Assembly: GCF_900232865.1 (NCBI RefSeq)
Contig: NZ_OCTS01000005.1
Span: 186,001-250,000, forward strand
Direction of reading: 5' to 3'
DNA from: Corynebacterium dentalis
GTDB lineage: Bacteria > Actinomycetota > Actinomycetes > Mycobacteriales > Mycobacteriaceae
Length of the DNA stretch: 64,000 nt
A program made the position numbers and the translations under genes. The notes beneath the pieces were generated by a model, which made no database searches, was not told where the DNA came from, and saw nothing but the letters and a program-made list of their open reading frames with translations. Of the stretch, positions 51,887-59,625 are shown piece by piece. Position 1 is the stretch's first letter; every line of letters starts with the position of its first letter.

Positions 51887-52684
51887 ATGGCGAAACTCAG
51901 CGAAAAGACGCTGGTTATCATTCCGACGTTCAACGAACTCGAGAATCTGCCTCTCATCATCGACCGCCTGCTCACCGCAGAGCCAGAGCGCGTCAACGTG
52001 CTGGTGGTCGACGATTCCAGCCCGGACGGCACCGGAGACAAGGCCGAGGAACTGGCGGCCAACGACGACCGCATCCATGTCATGCACCGCGAAGGCAAGG
52101 GTGGCCTGGCAGGCGCCTATGTTGCTGGCTTCAAGTGGGGCTTGGAGCGCGACTACGAAATCCTTTGTGAAATGGATGCCGACGGCTCCCACGCGCCCGA
52201 GCAGCTCCATCTGCTTCTGGACCGCATCGATAACGGCGCTGAGATGGTTCTGGGTTCCCGCTACGTGCGTGGCGGCAAGACCGTGAACTGGCCAGTTAGC
52301 CGCCAGCTTCTGTCCCGCGGTGGCAACATCTACTCCTCGCTGGCGCTGGGCGCCGGGTTGTCCGATATCACCGGTGGCTACCGCGCGTACCGCCGCGATG
52401 TACTGGAAGAGATTGATCTGGACACTTTGGGTGTCGCGGGCTACGTCTTCCAGGTGGACTTGGCTTTCCGCGCTGTGGAGCTGGGCTTCGACGTGCGCGA
52501 GGTTCCTATCACCTTCACCGAGCGTGAGCTGGGCGAGTCCAAGATGAGCGGCAACATTGTCACCGAGGCAATGTTGCAGGTCACTAAGTGGGGAGTGGCT
52601 CACCGCTATGACCAGGTGAAGAACTTGGTGACGGAGTTCTCCCGTATTGGCACGGGCACCGTGAAGAATATGTTCACCAAGTAG
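51887..52684 (+). CDS. ppm1: Polyprenol monophosphomannose synthase Ppm1
   Basis: 265 residues. GT-A family 2 glycosyltransferase: [14 protein letters not shown] near residue 40, metal site EMDADGSH near 92, and [13 protein letters not shown]. Uses GDP-mannose and polyprenyl phosphate to make the mannose donor for lipomannan and LAM synthesis outside the membrane. No membrane helices, so it relies on Lnt/Ppm2 for anchoring, as in corynebacteria. ATG 51887 is chosen over a TTG at 51875; AAGAAAGG lies upstream. Confidence 0.94.
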   Translation: MAKLSEKTLVIIPTFNELENLPLIIDRLLTAEPERVNVLVVDDSSPDGTGDKAEELAANDDRIHVMHREGKGGLAGAYVAGFKWGLERDYEILCEMDADGSHAPEQLHLLLDRIDNGAEMVLGSRYVRGGKTVNWPVSRQLLSRGGNIYSSLALGAGLSDITGGYRAYRRDVLEEIDLDTLGVAGYVFQVDLAFRAVELGFDVREVPITFTERELGESKMSGNIVTEAMLQVTKWGVAHRYDQVKNLVTEFSRIGTGTVKNMFTK

Positions 52685-52704
52685 CTTTTCGCGCTACGGC
52701 CATG

Positions 52705-52747
52705 CGAAAGGCCGGCCGCCACGTTTATTCGTGGTGCCCGGCCTTCG
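52705..52747. terminator. Strong bidirectional hairpin between ppm1 and rbpA
   Basis: CGAAAGGCCGG (52705-52715) pairs with CCGGCCTTCG (52738-52747), enclosing a second stem CGCCACG/CGTGGTG around TTTATT. It sits between the two convergent genes. Confidence 0.75.
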
Positions 52748-52779
52748 TGCTTGTCAGCGAACCTGCAACGCCTAAGGCT

Positions 52780-53157
52780 TTAGGCGTTCTTGGCTGCTTC
52801 CTGCTCCTTCATGAGCTTCACGGCATTGCGACGGCGCTTGCGGAGCAACTCCACGCGCTCTTCCAGCAGCACGTCCAGCTCTTCGAGGGAGCGACGCTCA
52901 CGCAGCATGTCCCAGTGGGTGCGGGGAGGCTTTACCGGCTTGGACTCCTGTCCATCGCCCTCCATGAGAGTGCCCGGCTGGCCGTTCTTGCACATCCACT
53001 CGTTAGGGATTTCTGCATCGTCGGCAAACGGCACCTCAAAGACCTCACCGCTATCGGTTTGGTACTTCACCATGCGGCGAGGTGCCAGGTCATGGTCGCG
53101 ATCCGTCTCATAAGAAACCGCGCCCATTCGGCTGCCACGCAATACGCGATCTGCCAT
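52780..53157 (-). CDS. rbpA: RNA polymerase-binding protein RbpA
   Basis: 125 residues. Binds RNA polymerase with the principal sigma factor and stabilises the open promoter complex. Landmarks: MADRVLRGSRMGAVSYE at the N-terminus, the RbpA core YQTDSGEVFEVPFADDAEIPNEW with a Cys in MCKNG, and the C-terminal sigma-interacting helix THWDMLRERRSLEELDVLLEER. GAGGAG lies about 10 bases before ATG. Confidence 0.95.
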   Translation of the reverse strand: MADRVLRGSRMGAVSYETDRDHDLAPRRMVKYQTDSGEVFEVPFADDAEIPNEWMCKNGQPGTLMEGDGQESKPVKPPRTHWDMLRERRSLEELDVLLEERVELLRKRRRNAVKLMKEQEAAKNA

Positions 53158-53260
53158 TTATGCCTCACTCCTCAAATAGATTATTCACAATCTGACCGTA
53201 AACCACTTCATCTTACCCGGAAACTGTAGGGATAGATGCCTCAAGGAGGATTCGGTCACC

Positions 53261-53284
53261 ATGAACTCAACGAACCAACACTAG
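53261..53284 (+). CDS. Possible 7-codon leader ORF
   Basis: ATG at 53261 follows AAGGAGGA at 10 bases and is closed after seven codons (MNSTNQH, stop TAG 53282-53284), 11 bases before ATG 53296 of the zinc-ribbon gene. The strongest Shine-Dalgarno in this interval points to this short frame. It could be a leader peptide coupling translation to the next gene, or the true start may be ATG 53236 in the long frame. Confidence 0.3.
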   Translation: MNSTNQH

Positions 53285-53295
53285 GATTTGTTCCC

Positions 53296-53646
53296 ATGAG
53301 CTCCGCTACTTCCCGCACCCGCCCACAGCATTGCCACTGGTGCGGCCGCGAGCTGGGAGAAAGCGGCACGGGTAGGCCACGGAAGTACTGCTCGCCATCG
53401 TGCAAACAGCGCGCCTACGAACAGCGGAAAAACTTGACCGGAACGGGCATTCCCGCCGATGCCGTGATTTACTCCGCCAGCTCCGCGAACCAACTTTTGG
53501 ACGAACTCTTCGAGCTCCGATGCGCTGCGGAAGATATCCAGACTGCCGTTTCGGAAGGCGAGGATGCAGCCTCGATATCCGAGCTGGCCACAGAGCTGGT
53601 GGACATCGCCCGGCGCATCGAGAAGCTACGTGGCCAAGCGGAATGA
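53296..53646 (+). CDS. Small zinc-ribbon protein
   Basis: 116 residues. N-terminal CHWCGRELG and GRPRKYCSPSCKQRAYEQR give four Cys that should bind zinc in a treble-clef or ribbon fold, followed by a basic patch and an acidic helical C-terminal half. Nucleic-acid binding is plausible. The start could be ATG 53236 (136 residues) instead; ATG 53296 is chosen because the extension looks non-conserved in composition. Confidence 0.65.
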   Translation: MSSATSRTRPQHCHWCGRELGESGTGRPRKYCSPSCKQRAYEQRKNLTGTGIPADAVIYSASSANQLLDELFELRCAAEDIQTAVSEGEDAASISELATELVDIARRIEKLRGQAE

Positions 53647-53736
53647 TTCACTGACCGTTCGCAGCGCTCAGCCACACTCCGCACCGCATACACTGCCGGG
53701 TTAGAGAATCTGCGACGGAGGGCTAGGCTGATATTT

Positions 53737-54435
53737 ATGCGTAAGGGAATCATCACGCTCGGTGTCATCGGCATCATTGCCAGTCTGCTTTTCGCCTTCG
53801 GTCCGCTCGCGTACCGCGTGCTCAACGATAAGGGCCTGCAGACCGCAAACCTGGCCAACGGTGGCGAGCCAGCCAGCATCGGCATGGATGGCACCTGGTT
53901 CACGGTAGAGGGCTACGGTTCCAACAGCACGCAGGCGGGATATACCTTCTTCGAGAAACTCCCTGCGGAAGACAAGACCACCTCCGGCCGCGCAGACAAC
54001 CACGATGGCGAAAGCGTGCATGGCGAGCTGCGCGTAGAAAATGACACGCTGGTGGAGGGCACGGTCAAGGTAGACGTGGGCGATATCAGCTCGGACAACC
54101 AGCGCCGCGATGTCAACGTCCGCCGGGACATCCTGCACACTGATTCCTACCCAACCGCCGAGTTCACCGTCACCAAACCAGCGGACTTGTCCCACCTGCC
54201 TAGCGACGGCACCGTCGGCACCGTGAAAGTCACAGGAGACCTCACGCTGCACGGCAAAACCAAAGAAATCACCACCGAGCTCACCGCCCTGCGCACCGCG
54301 GAGAGCGTGATCATCGAGGGCAATATCCCGGTCAAGCGCAGCGACTTCGATATCGAAGCCGGGGAATTCGTGGCCGCTGTCATCGACGATGAGGGCACCA
54401 TCGATCTCCTCTTGGTCTTCCAGAAGCGCGGCTAG
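53737..54435 (+). CDS. YceI family protein with N-terminal membrane anchor
   Basis: 232 residues. One hydrophobic segment (about 5-25), then a YceI lipocalin-like domain (about 45-230) with NTLVEGTVKVDVGDISSDN, RDILHTDSYPTAEFTV and LTLHGKTKEIT. YceI proteins bind polyisoprenoid lipids. TAGGCT at 53724-53729 ends 7 bases before ATG, so leaderless. Confidence 0.88.
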   Translation: MRKGIITLGVIGIIASLLFAFGPLAYRVLNDKGLQTANLANGGEPASIGMDGTWFTVEGYGSNSTQAGYTFFEKLPAEDKTTSGRADNHDGESVHGELRVENDTLVEGTVKVDVGDISSDNQRRDVNVRRDILHTDSYPTAEFTVTKPADLSHLPSDGTVGTVKVTGDLTLHGKTKEITTELTALRTAESVIIEGNIPVKRSDFDIEAGEFVAAVIDDEGTIDLLLVFQKRG

Positions 54436-54526
54436 CGCAGCAATTTACGCGGTCGCTCACGCCCCCAATCTCCGCAGATAGCCAGCCTTCCCACCCGCCG
54501 CAGTGACGGGCGTTTAAGCTAGATCT

Positions 54527-54709
54527 ATGTCCCCGCAAATGGTTTTCTATTCCCGCATCATGCGTAGCGTGGTGCTCGCGTTTTTCATCGGATTTCTGCT
54601 GATCACCGCTAGCAACTGGGTGAACTACCTGTTTGCCGCAGTGTGTGGTCTGTTTCTCGCGGTGACCGTCTTCCAGCTGTGGACCACCCACCAGAGGGAT
54701 AACCAGTAA
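54527..54709 (+). CDS. Small two-helix membrane protein
   Basis: 60 residues: two hydrophobic helices (about 9-28 and 34-51) and a short polar tail. TAAGCT at 54515-54520 ends 6 bases before ATG. Its stop overlaps the mgtE start (TAATG), so translation is coupled to the magnesium channel. No family recognised. Confidence 0.7.
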   Translation: MSPQMVFYSRIMRSVVLAFFIGFLLITASNWVNYLFAAVCGLFLAVTVFQLWTTHQRDNQ

Positions 54710-56109
54710 TGAGCCCGGCTGCTCAGAAACCGCTGAAGTCTGTCGTCGAAACGGAAAAGATGGACGAGGTCCGCGACTGGCTGGACGGCAAGCCCTCGGT
54801 GATTATCGCCGAGGAACTGCACCGCCTCACGCCCGCGCAGATGGCGGTTGCGTTCCGTGTGCTGCCGAAGGATCGGGCGCTGCACGTCTTTGAATACATG
54901 GACCCTCCGGTGCAGGCGGAGTTGCTCTCTGGCCTGGTGGAGGGGGAGACGGCGAGCATGTTGCGGTCGCTGGCGCCAGATGATCAGGCGGAGTTGCTGG
55001 ATGAGATTCCGGCCAAAGTCGCGGCGCGTCTCATGGAGGGTCTGCCCGCCAGCGAGCGGAGTTTCGTTTCGGATTTGTTGGGTTACCCTGCGGAGTCGGC
55101 GGGGCGTCTTATGGTTCCGACGCCAACAGTTCTCGCCCCAGCTGCGACCCGAGAAGAAGCGCTTGACAAGATTCAGCGCAACGCACAGGCGCAATCTTCG
55201 GCGGATGACCATCACGATTCCACGGTGATCGATTCCGATATCGCGGTGGTTCCGGTGGCGGATAATTCTCGCCGTCTGTTGGGCACGGTGTCACTGTCCG
55301 CAGTGGTTGCGGCTCCCACGGGAACGCAGATCGAGCAGATCATGCACCGGGAGAAATTCCAGGTCAAGGCATCCGAGGACCAGGAGGTCGCGGCACGCCT
55401 GATGCAGGAAGCTGACTTGCTGGCGCTGCCGGTGGTAGACGACGAAGAGCGGATTCTGGGCTTGATCACCGTCGACGATGCCATGGAGGTCCTGGAGTTC
55501 GAGGCCACCGAGGATGCGTACCGTTCCGGCGGTTCGGAGCCGCTGAAGGAGCCGTACCTGAAGGCAACGGTGCTCACGCTGGCGAGGAAGCGCGGCACGT
55601 GGTTAGTACTGCTGATTCTCGCGGCTTTTCTGACCATCAATGTGATGGAGTTTTTCGAATCCACGCTGGAGGCGGTGGTGGTTTTGAGCGTGTTCGTGCC
55701 GATGATCATCGGTACGGGCGGCAACGCTGGCGCTCAGGCTGCTAGTTCGGTGGTGCGCGCACTGGCCGTCAACGAGGTACGGCCCAGCGACGTGGCACGG
55801 GTGATTTGGCGCGAAATCCGCGTGGGCTTCCTCCTGGGAATGTTCCTTGGCGTGGTGATTTTTCCGGTCATTTTCTGGATCTATGCCCTGCCAGTGGCTT
55901 CCACAATCTCCATCACCATCGTGGCCATTTGTACCTGGGCATGCATCGTGGGCGGCGTGTTGCCGTTGTTGGCACGGAAGTTGGGCGTAGATCCCGCGGT
56001 CTTTTCGACGCCAGTCGTGTCTACTTTGGTGGATGCCACCGGCCTGGTTATTTACTTCACGGTCGCCGGGACGATCATGGCGGATCAGATCGCCGCGGCG
56101 ACGGGGTAG
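54709..56109 (+). CDS. mgtE: MgtE-type magnesium channel
   Basis: 466 residues. N-terminal MgtE_N superhelical domain (about 20-135), two CBS domains (about 140-275, with DDEERILGLITVDDAMEVLE), and five C-terminal membrane helices; the pore signature GTGGNAGAQAASSVVRALA is near residue 342. Passive Mg uptake gated by intracellular Mg. The dispersed word (55112-55127) encodes VPTPT at the junction of the MgtE_N and CBS domains. Confidence 0.93.
   Translation: MSPAAQKPLKSVVETEKMDEVRDWLDGKPSVIIAEELHRLTPAQMAVAFRVLPKDRALHVFEYMDPPVQAELLSGLVEGETASMLRSLAPDDQAELLDEIPAKVAARLMEGLPASERSFVSDLLGYPAESAGRLMVPTPTVLAPAATREEALDKIQRNAQAQSSADDHHDSTVIDSDIAVVPVADNSRRLLGTVSLSAVVAAPTGTQIEQIMHREKFQVKASEDQEVAARLMQEADLLALPVVDDEERILGLITVDDAMEVLEFEATEDAYRSGGSEPLKEPYLKATVLTLARKRGTWLVLLILAAFLTINVMEFFESTLEAVVVLSVFVPMIIGTGGNAGAQAASSVVRALAVNEVRPSDVARVIWREIRVGFLLGMFLGVVIFPVIFWIYALPVASTISITIVAICTWACIVGGVLPLLARKLGVDPAVFSTPVVSTLVDATGLVIYFTVAGTIMADQIAAATG
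55112..55127 (+). repeat. Dispersed 16-mer, two mismatches (TGGTTCCGACGCCAAC)
   Basis: Core TTCCGACGCCAAC intact; the T-tract is interrupted. Read in the third frame (VPTPT). Confidence 0.65.
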
Positions 56110-56191
56110 TAGGCGACAGGGTAGTGGCTAGCAGGGGTCGCTGAAGTCTCCGGAATTGTTCAGCGTGCGGCGTTTTATGAAACAGAGCTAA

Positions 56192-56896
56192 TTAGCCAAG
56201 GTTGCGGGTAGCAACCATTAACTCAGCTAATTCCTTGGAGGATTGCGGATTCTGGCCCGTGTAGAGGTTTCCGTCCTGAACCACGTTGGAACGCAGCGGG
56301 AATCCCTTGCTGTAGGAAAGACCGGCTTCCTTCAGTTTGTCTTCGAGGTACCACTTGGCCTTCCATCCGAACGGGTTGATGCGCTCTTCGACGTTCGACA
56401 GGCCGGTAACCTTGCGTCCGGCGAACGGGGTATTGCCCTGCTCATCGACTGTTGCTAGCAGTGCCGCAGGGGAATGGCACAGAAGTCCCAGCTGGCCACC
56501 TGAAGCGAGCTGGTCAATGAGAATCTTGCCAGAAGCCTTATCTACGGAGAGGTCTTCCATCGGTCCGTGTCCACCTGGGTAAAACACCCCGTCAAAGTCA
56601 TCTGCACTCAATTCATGCAGGTCAGCGGCATTTTCTAAGGCTGGCTTGAGTTCTTCGAGCCGTTCCTTCATCTTCTTCGCCGTGGATGGAAGTACGCCAC
56701 CGGAAACCTTCAAGCTCAGCTGATCCACGACAGGAGTTTTGCCACCAGGTGTAGCGATGGTGATCTCATATCCTGCGTCGGAAAAAATATCATGAGGAAC
56801 CACAAATTCCTCCGCCCAGAAACCGGTGGGATGCTCGGTGCCATCCTTGAGGGTCCAGTGATCGGCGGCGGTGAGTGCGATCAAGATTTTCGTCAT
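56192..56896 (-). CDS. DJ-1/PfpI family protein (type 1 GATase-like, Hsp31 type)
   Basis: 234 residues. The nucleophile Cys is in LLCHSPAALL near residue 132, and FYPGGHGPMEDL is the conserved oxyanion region. Related to Hsp31/glyoxalase III proteins that detoxify methylglyoxal or act as chaperones. ATG 56896 has AAGGAG 8 bases upstream; a longer frame to 56974 lacks support. The sequence DIFSDAG carries a partial dispersed word (56775-56786). A 22-bp palindrome lies about 140-160 bp upstream. Confidence 0.85.
   Translation of the reverse strand: MTKILIALTAADHWTLKDGTEHPTGFWAEEFVVPHDIFSDAGYEITIATPGGKTPVVDQLSLKVSGGVLPSTAKKMKERLEELKPALENAADLHELSADDFDGVFYPGGHGPMEDLSVDKASGKILIDQLASGGQLGLLCHSPAALLATVDEQGNTPFAGRKVTGLSNVEERINPFGWKAKWYLEDKLKEAGLSYSKGFPLRSNVVQDGNLYTGQNPQSSKELAELMVATRNLG
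56775..56786 (-). repeat. Partial dispersed word (TTTTTCCGACGC only)
   Basis: Left 12 bases of the 16-mer intact, right end different. Could be chance within the conserved DIFSDAGYE of this family. Confidence 0.4.
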
Positions 56897-57034
56897 GGTG
56901 AGAAGCTCCTTGAATGTTTGTGGGTTCTTGTGGTGAACGGTGTGTAGCTCGGTGGTTCGCCGACCACCAACCATTTATACACGCGTGATGGAAAGCTATG
57001 GGATGGTCGATTGCTCGCCCCGAATACGGACGTC

Positions 57035-57056
57035 GTTTCGTCACACGTGACGAAAC
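57035..57056. promoter_or_regulatory. 22-bp palindrome GTTTCGTCAC-AC-GTGACGAAAC
   Basis: Perfect 10-bp half-sites with a 2-bp centre, about 140 bp upstream of the DJ-1/PfpI start. Typical size for a TetR- or MarR-type operator, but no regulator gene is adjacent. Not parS (which is TGTTTCACGTGAAACA). Confidence 0.55.
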
Positions 57057-57563
57057 TAAGGTGAGCAATTGGCCACGCAAATAGGGAGGCTGGTGGCCAT
57101 TATCAGCGCCCGGTGGCCTCCCGGGCGGCTTTCCATTTTCAACGCCAGGCTCATCTCAGTTGAGCTTTGAGCCAGGTGGGCAGATTTCCATAGTGAGCTC
57201 TAGAGAGAATCTCGATCTGTTTGACCGTTAAGTAGTTTGAGTGGCCGGAAATACGTAGTGCGTCTTAGATCATCGACAAGTCGATAGAGAAGCCAGGTGG
57301 TGCTCAGGGCACACAGTAGTGAGCATGCCCAATGTCGCCGAACCGGACATAAGGCGCATCCGCCACACGGCAGAAACGCCAAGCAACTCACTGTGCACCA
57401 CTTTCTCCACCTAAGGTCACAAATAGCCGATAATATACATTATGACACTTTAGCTTTTGAAGGCCTGCCCTGGGCTTTCGCATTGCGGGCGAACTCAAGG
57501 CAACTTCAAGGTGTGGCGAATGCTCAACTACACTCTTTGAGTGATGTAAATTATATGGGCTAA

Positions 57564-57575
57564 GGTTATATAACC
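57564..57575. promoter_or_regulatory. Palindrome GGTTATATAACC before the cytochrome b gene
   Basis: 12-bp perfect palindrome 38 bp before the start codon. Resembles a DtxR box but the half-sites are one base too close. Confidence 0.35.
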
Positions 57576-57612
57576 AGAGCTATGACGAGCCTCAATCTGC
57601 AGGAGACTACAT

Positions 57613-59193
57613 ATGTCCAACGATGATGCCAAGGGTCAGCCACTCAAGCTGAACCCGGCAGTCGCCCAGGCGCCGGGTGCGCCATCGGCGCCAGCACCGG
57701 CGGCCAATGCCCCGGCACCTAGTAACCCCGAGCCAGCTGAGGCCGCTCAGGCCCCTGAGGCTCCTCAAGCGCCTGCCGCTGAGTCCACTACTAACGAGTC
57801 CGCAGCGGAAGCACCTACCGCTGCGGCCACCAATGGCGGTGGCCCGCTGAAGCTTGGCGCCCCAAGCGCCCCAAGCGCTCCAGGTGCACCGGGAGCTCCT
57901 GGTGCACCTGCTGCCCCGGCTGCTTCTGCACCGTCTGCACCAGCGGCTTCCGAGGGAGCATCCGCTCCTGGAGCTCCTTCTGCTCCGGCTGCGCCAAAGG
58001 CACCGTCCGCACCGGGTGCTCCATCTGCTCCTGGCGCACCGGGCGCTCCGCCCGCCCCCTCTGCCTTCTCCCCTTCCGCACCGGGTGCTCCCGGTGCCCC
58101 TAAGGCTCCTTCTGCCCCAGGTGCACCTTCTGCTCCGGGCGCTCCCGGCGCCCCAGCTGCAGGCGCTCCTTCTGCTCCATCCGCACCAGGCGCTCCAGCG
58201 GCTGGCGCTCCCGCTGCAGGTGGCAAGGCTCCTGTTCAGCAGGCCGCCCAGAACAAGCCAAAGGAAAAGCCGAAGAAGAAGCGCGAGCCAGTTGTCATTG
58301 GCGATCGTACCCTCGGCCAATGGGGCAAGATCGCTGGCATCACCATCGCCGGTGTCGTGGTCCTCGCGGCCATCGTCATCTTCGGCGCTCGCTGGCTCAC
58401 CGGCCTGGACTCCGTGTCCAGCTGGATGGACAAGTACCCAGGCGAGTACCACTTGCCTGACTTCGTGGAGCCCGGTTTCCCTTGGTGGGCACGCTGGACC
58501 CACTTCTTGAACTTCTTCTTCATGGCCCTGATCATCCAGTCCGGTCTGCGCGTGCGTCAGCAGCAGAAGCCACCGGCTGTGTGGCAGCCAAAGAAGGGCG
58601 GCAAGAAGATCAGCATCAACCTCTGGCTACACACCTCCTTGGATATCCTGTGGATCGTCAACGGCGTGCTATTCATCGTGATGCTCTTCGTCAGCGGCCA
58701 CTGGGCACGCATCATCCCTACCAGCTGGGAAGTCTTCCCGAACGCTCTGTCCGCGGCACTGCAGTACGCATCCATGGATTGGCCAGCGGAGAACGGCTGG
58801 GTTAACTACAACAGCTTGCAGCAGCTCACCTACGGCATCGTCGTGTTCATCGCCGCTCCTCTGGCGATCATCACCGGCCTGCGTATGAGCGAGTGGTGGC
58901 CAAAGAAGGCAGACAAGCTGAACAAGATCTACCCAGCTCCACTGGCTCGTAAGATCCACTTCCCCACCATGCTGTTCTTCGTTGTCTTCATCATCGGTCA
59001 CGTTTTCTTGGTTGTTACCACCGGCATGCTGAAAAACCTGAACCACATGTTCGCTGGCACTCCGGCTGAGGGCTGGGGTGGCTTCCTGTGGGCCGTCGGC
59101 GCTCTGTTGATCACCATCGGCGCGCTGTTCGCAACACGTCCACTGCTGATCGCCCCTGTTGCTTCCAAGTTCGGTACCGTCAGCCCTCGTTAA
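57613..59193 (+). CDS. Cytochrome b-type membrane protein with long Pro/Ala/Gly tail
   Basis: 526 residues. Residues about 15-215 are low-complexity Ala-Pro-Gly-Ser repeats (SAPGAPGAPAAP style), then a Lys-rich stretch and a membrane domain (about 235-515) with five to six helices. Histidines in WTHFLNFFF, LWLHTSLDILW, KIHFPTMLFF and IIGHVFLV are spaced as heme ligands in the FdnI/cytochrome b561-like family. It may anchor an electron-transfer partner and pass electrons to quinone; none is encoded nearby. AGGAG lies 9 bases before ATG. Confidence 0.75.
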   Translation: MSNDDAKGQPLKLNPAVAQAPGAPSAPAPAANAPAPSNPEPAEAAQAPEAPQAPAAESTTNESAAEAPTAAATNGGGPLKLGAPSAPSAPGAPGAPGAPAAPAASAPSAPAASEGASAPGAPSAPAAPKAPSAPGAPSAPGAPGAPPAPSAFSPSAPGAPGAPKAPSAPGAPSAPGAPGAPAAGAPSAPSAPGAPAAGAPAAGGKAPVQQAAQNKPKEKPKKKREPVVIGDRTLGQWGKIAGITIAGVVVLAAIVIFGARWLTGLDSVSSWMDKYPGEYHLPDFVEPGFPWWARWTHFLNFFFMALIIQSGLRVRQQQKPPAVWQPKKGGKKISINLWLHTSLDILWIVNGVLFIVMLFVSGHWARIIPTSWEVFPNALSAALQYASMDWPAENGWVNYNSLQQLTYGIVVFIAAPLAIITGLRMSEWWPKKADKLNKIYPAPLARKIHFPTMLFFVVFIIGHVFLVVTTGMLKNLNHMFAGTPAEGWGGFLWAVGALLITIGALFATRPLLIAPVASKFGTVSPR

Positions 59194-59247
59194 GCTCTGA
59201 TCGAGTCCGGCTAGATGCCCATCGCTTCATGGCGGTGGGCATTTTCT

Positions 59248-59263
59248 TTTGCCCGACGCCAAA
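59248..59263 (+). repeat. Dispersed word, degenerate intergenic copy
   Basis: TTTGCCCGACGCCAAA: core CCGACGCCAA intact, three mismatches. Wider flanks (ATTTTCTTTT left, CTCCCCCGCC right) follow the extended consensus, so it is kept. Confidence 0.55.
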
Positions 59264-59296
59264 CTCCCCCGCCTCTCCCACCGTTGTCCCCGTTTA

Positions 59297-59382
59297 GCAC
59301 AACGATCCCCCGGAAGTGCCAAGACGCTTTCCGCGACCTGGGAAAATGCAAACTGGGTGGCACTTCCGGGGGATCATTGTGC
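59297..59382. repeat. 25-bp inverted repeat with 36-bp spacer
   Basis: Left arm 59297-59321 and right arm 59358-59382 match in 24 of 25 positions (core ATCCCCCGGAAGTGCCA). The spacer holds a small TTTCC/GGAAA stem, so the whole can form one long hairpin. No T-run and no clear target-site duplication at the ends. Confidence 0.85.
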
Positions 59383-59510
59383 ATATGCAGCCCAGAGAAG
59401 GCGCCAAAACTAGCAGGCGCCAGGCCAATGGGGCACCGGACCAAACACGCGCCCATCCAAACAGTCACCTGAGCAGGCACCGGCCCAACCCGGCACCGGC
59501 ATAAACAAAA

Positions 59511-59549
59511 AGGGCCTGGGCTCCGATAAAGGATCGGAGCCCAGGCCCT
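59511..59549 (-). terminator. Perfect 17-bp terminator hairpin of the YkvI gene
   Basis: AGGGCCTGGGCTCCGAT (59511-59527), loop AAAGG, ATCGGAGCCCAGGCCCT (59533-59549). On the minus strand it is followed by TTTTTGTTT, so it ends the transporter transcript; it may also stop plus-strand reading. Confidence 0.88.
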
Positions 59550-59625
59550 GCACAAGCTTTCCTTACAAGGCATGACCCCTGTCAGGATCTAGCCCTGCAC
59601 AAGCTAGCGCTGACTAGCGCTGCAG

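Larger units (their letters stand above)
56897..57612. other. 716-bp gene-free region
   Basis: No convincing protein in any frame. Holds the upstream region of the DJ-1 gene, the palindrome at 57035-57056, an inverted repeat ATTGCTC/GAGCAAT (57010-57016 and 57063-57069), a GC hairpin GGGAGGC/GCCTCCC (57084-57090 and 57116-57122), an AT-rich segment near 57420-57450, and GGTTATATAACC (57564-57575) just before the cytochrome gene. The middle (57180-57480) shows nothing I can assign. Confidence 0.7.
59194..59625. other. 432-bp intergenic region rich in inverted repeats
   Basis: Contains a degenerate dispersed word (59248-59263), a 25-bp inverted repeat (59297-59382), a small direct repeat GGCACCGG near 59478-59500, and the terminator at 59511-59549. 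No gene seen. Confidence 0.75.

Noticed and set aside
57035..57056. parS chromosome-partition site
   Set aside because: Differs from TGTTTCACGTGAAACA in the half-sites and spacing.
57200..57563. Short open frames in the 716-bp gap
   Set aside because: Compositions look random and no ribosome site or domain supports them.
57561..57578. DtxR iron box before the cytochrome gene
   Set aside because: GGTTA and TAACC are separated by 2 bases, not 3 as in the DtxR consensus; kept only as a palindrome.
57765..58226. Gly/Ala-rich open frame antisense to the cytochrome b tail
   Set aside because: Simple complement of the Ala-Pro-Gly repeat; composition explains the open frame.
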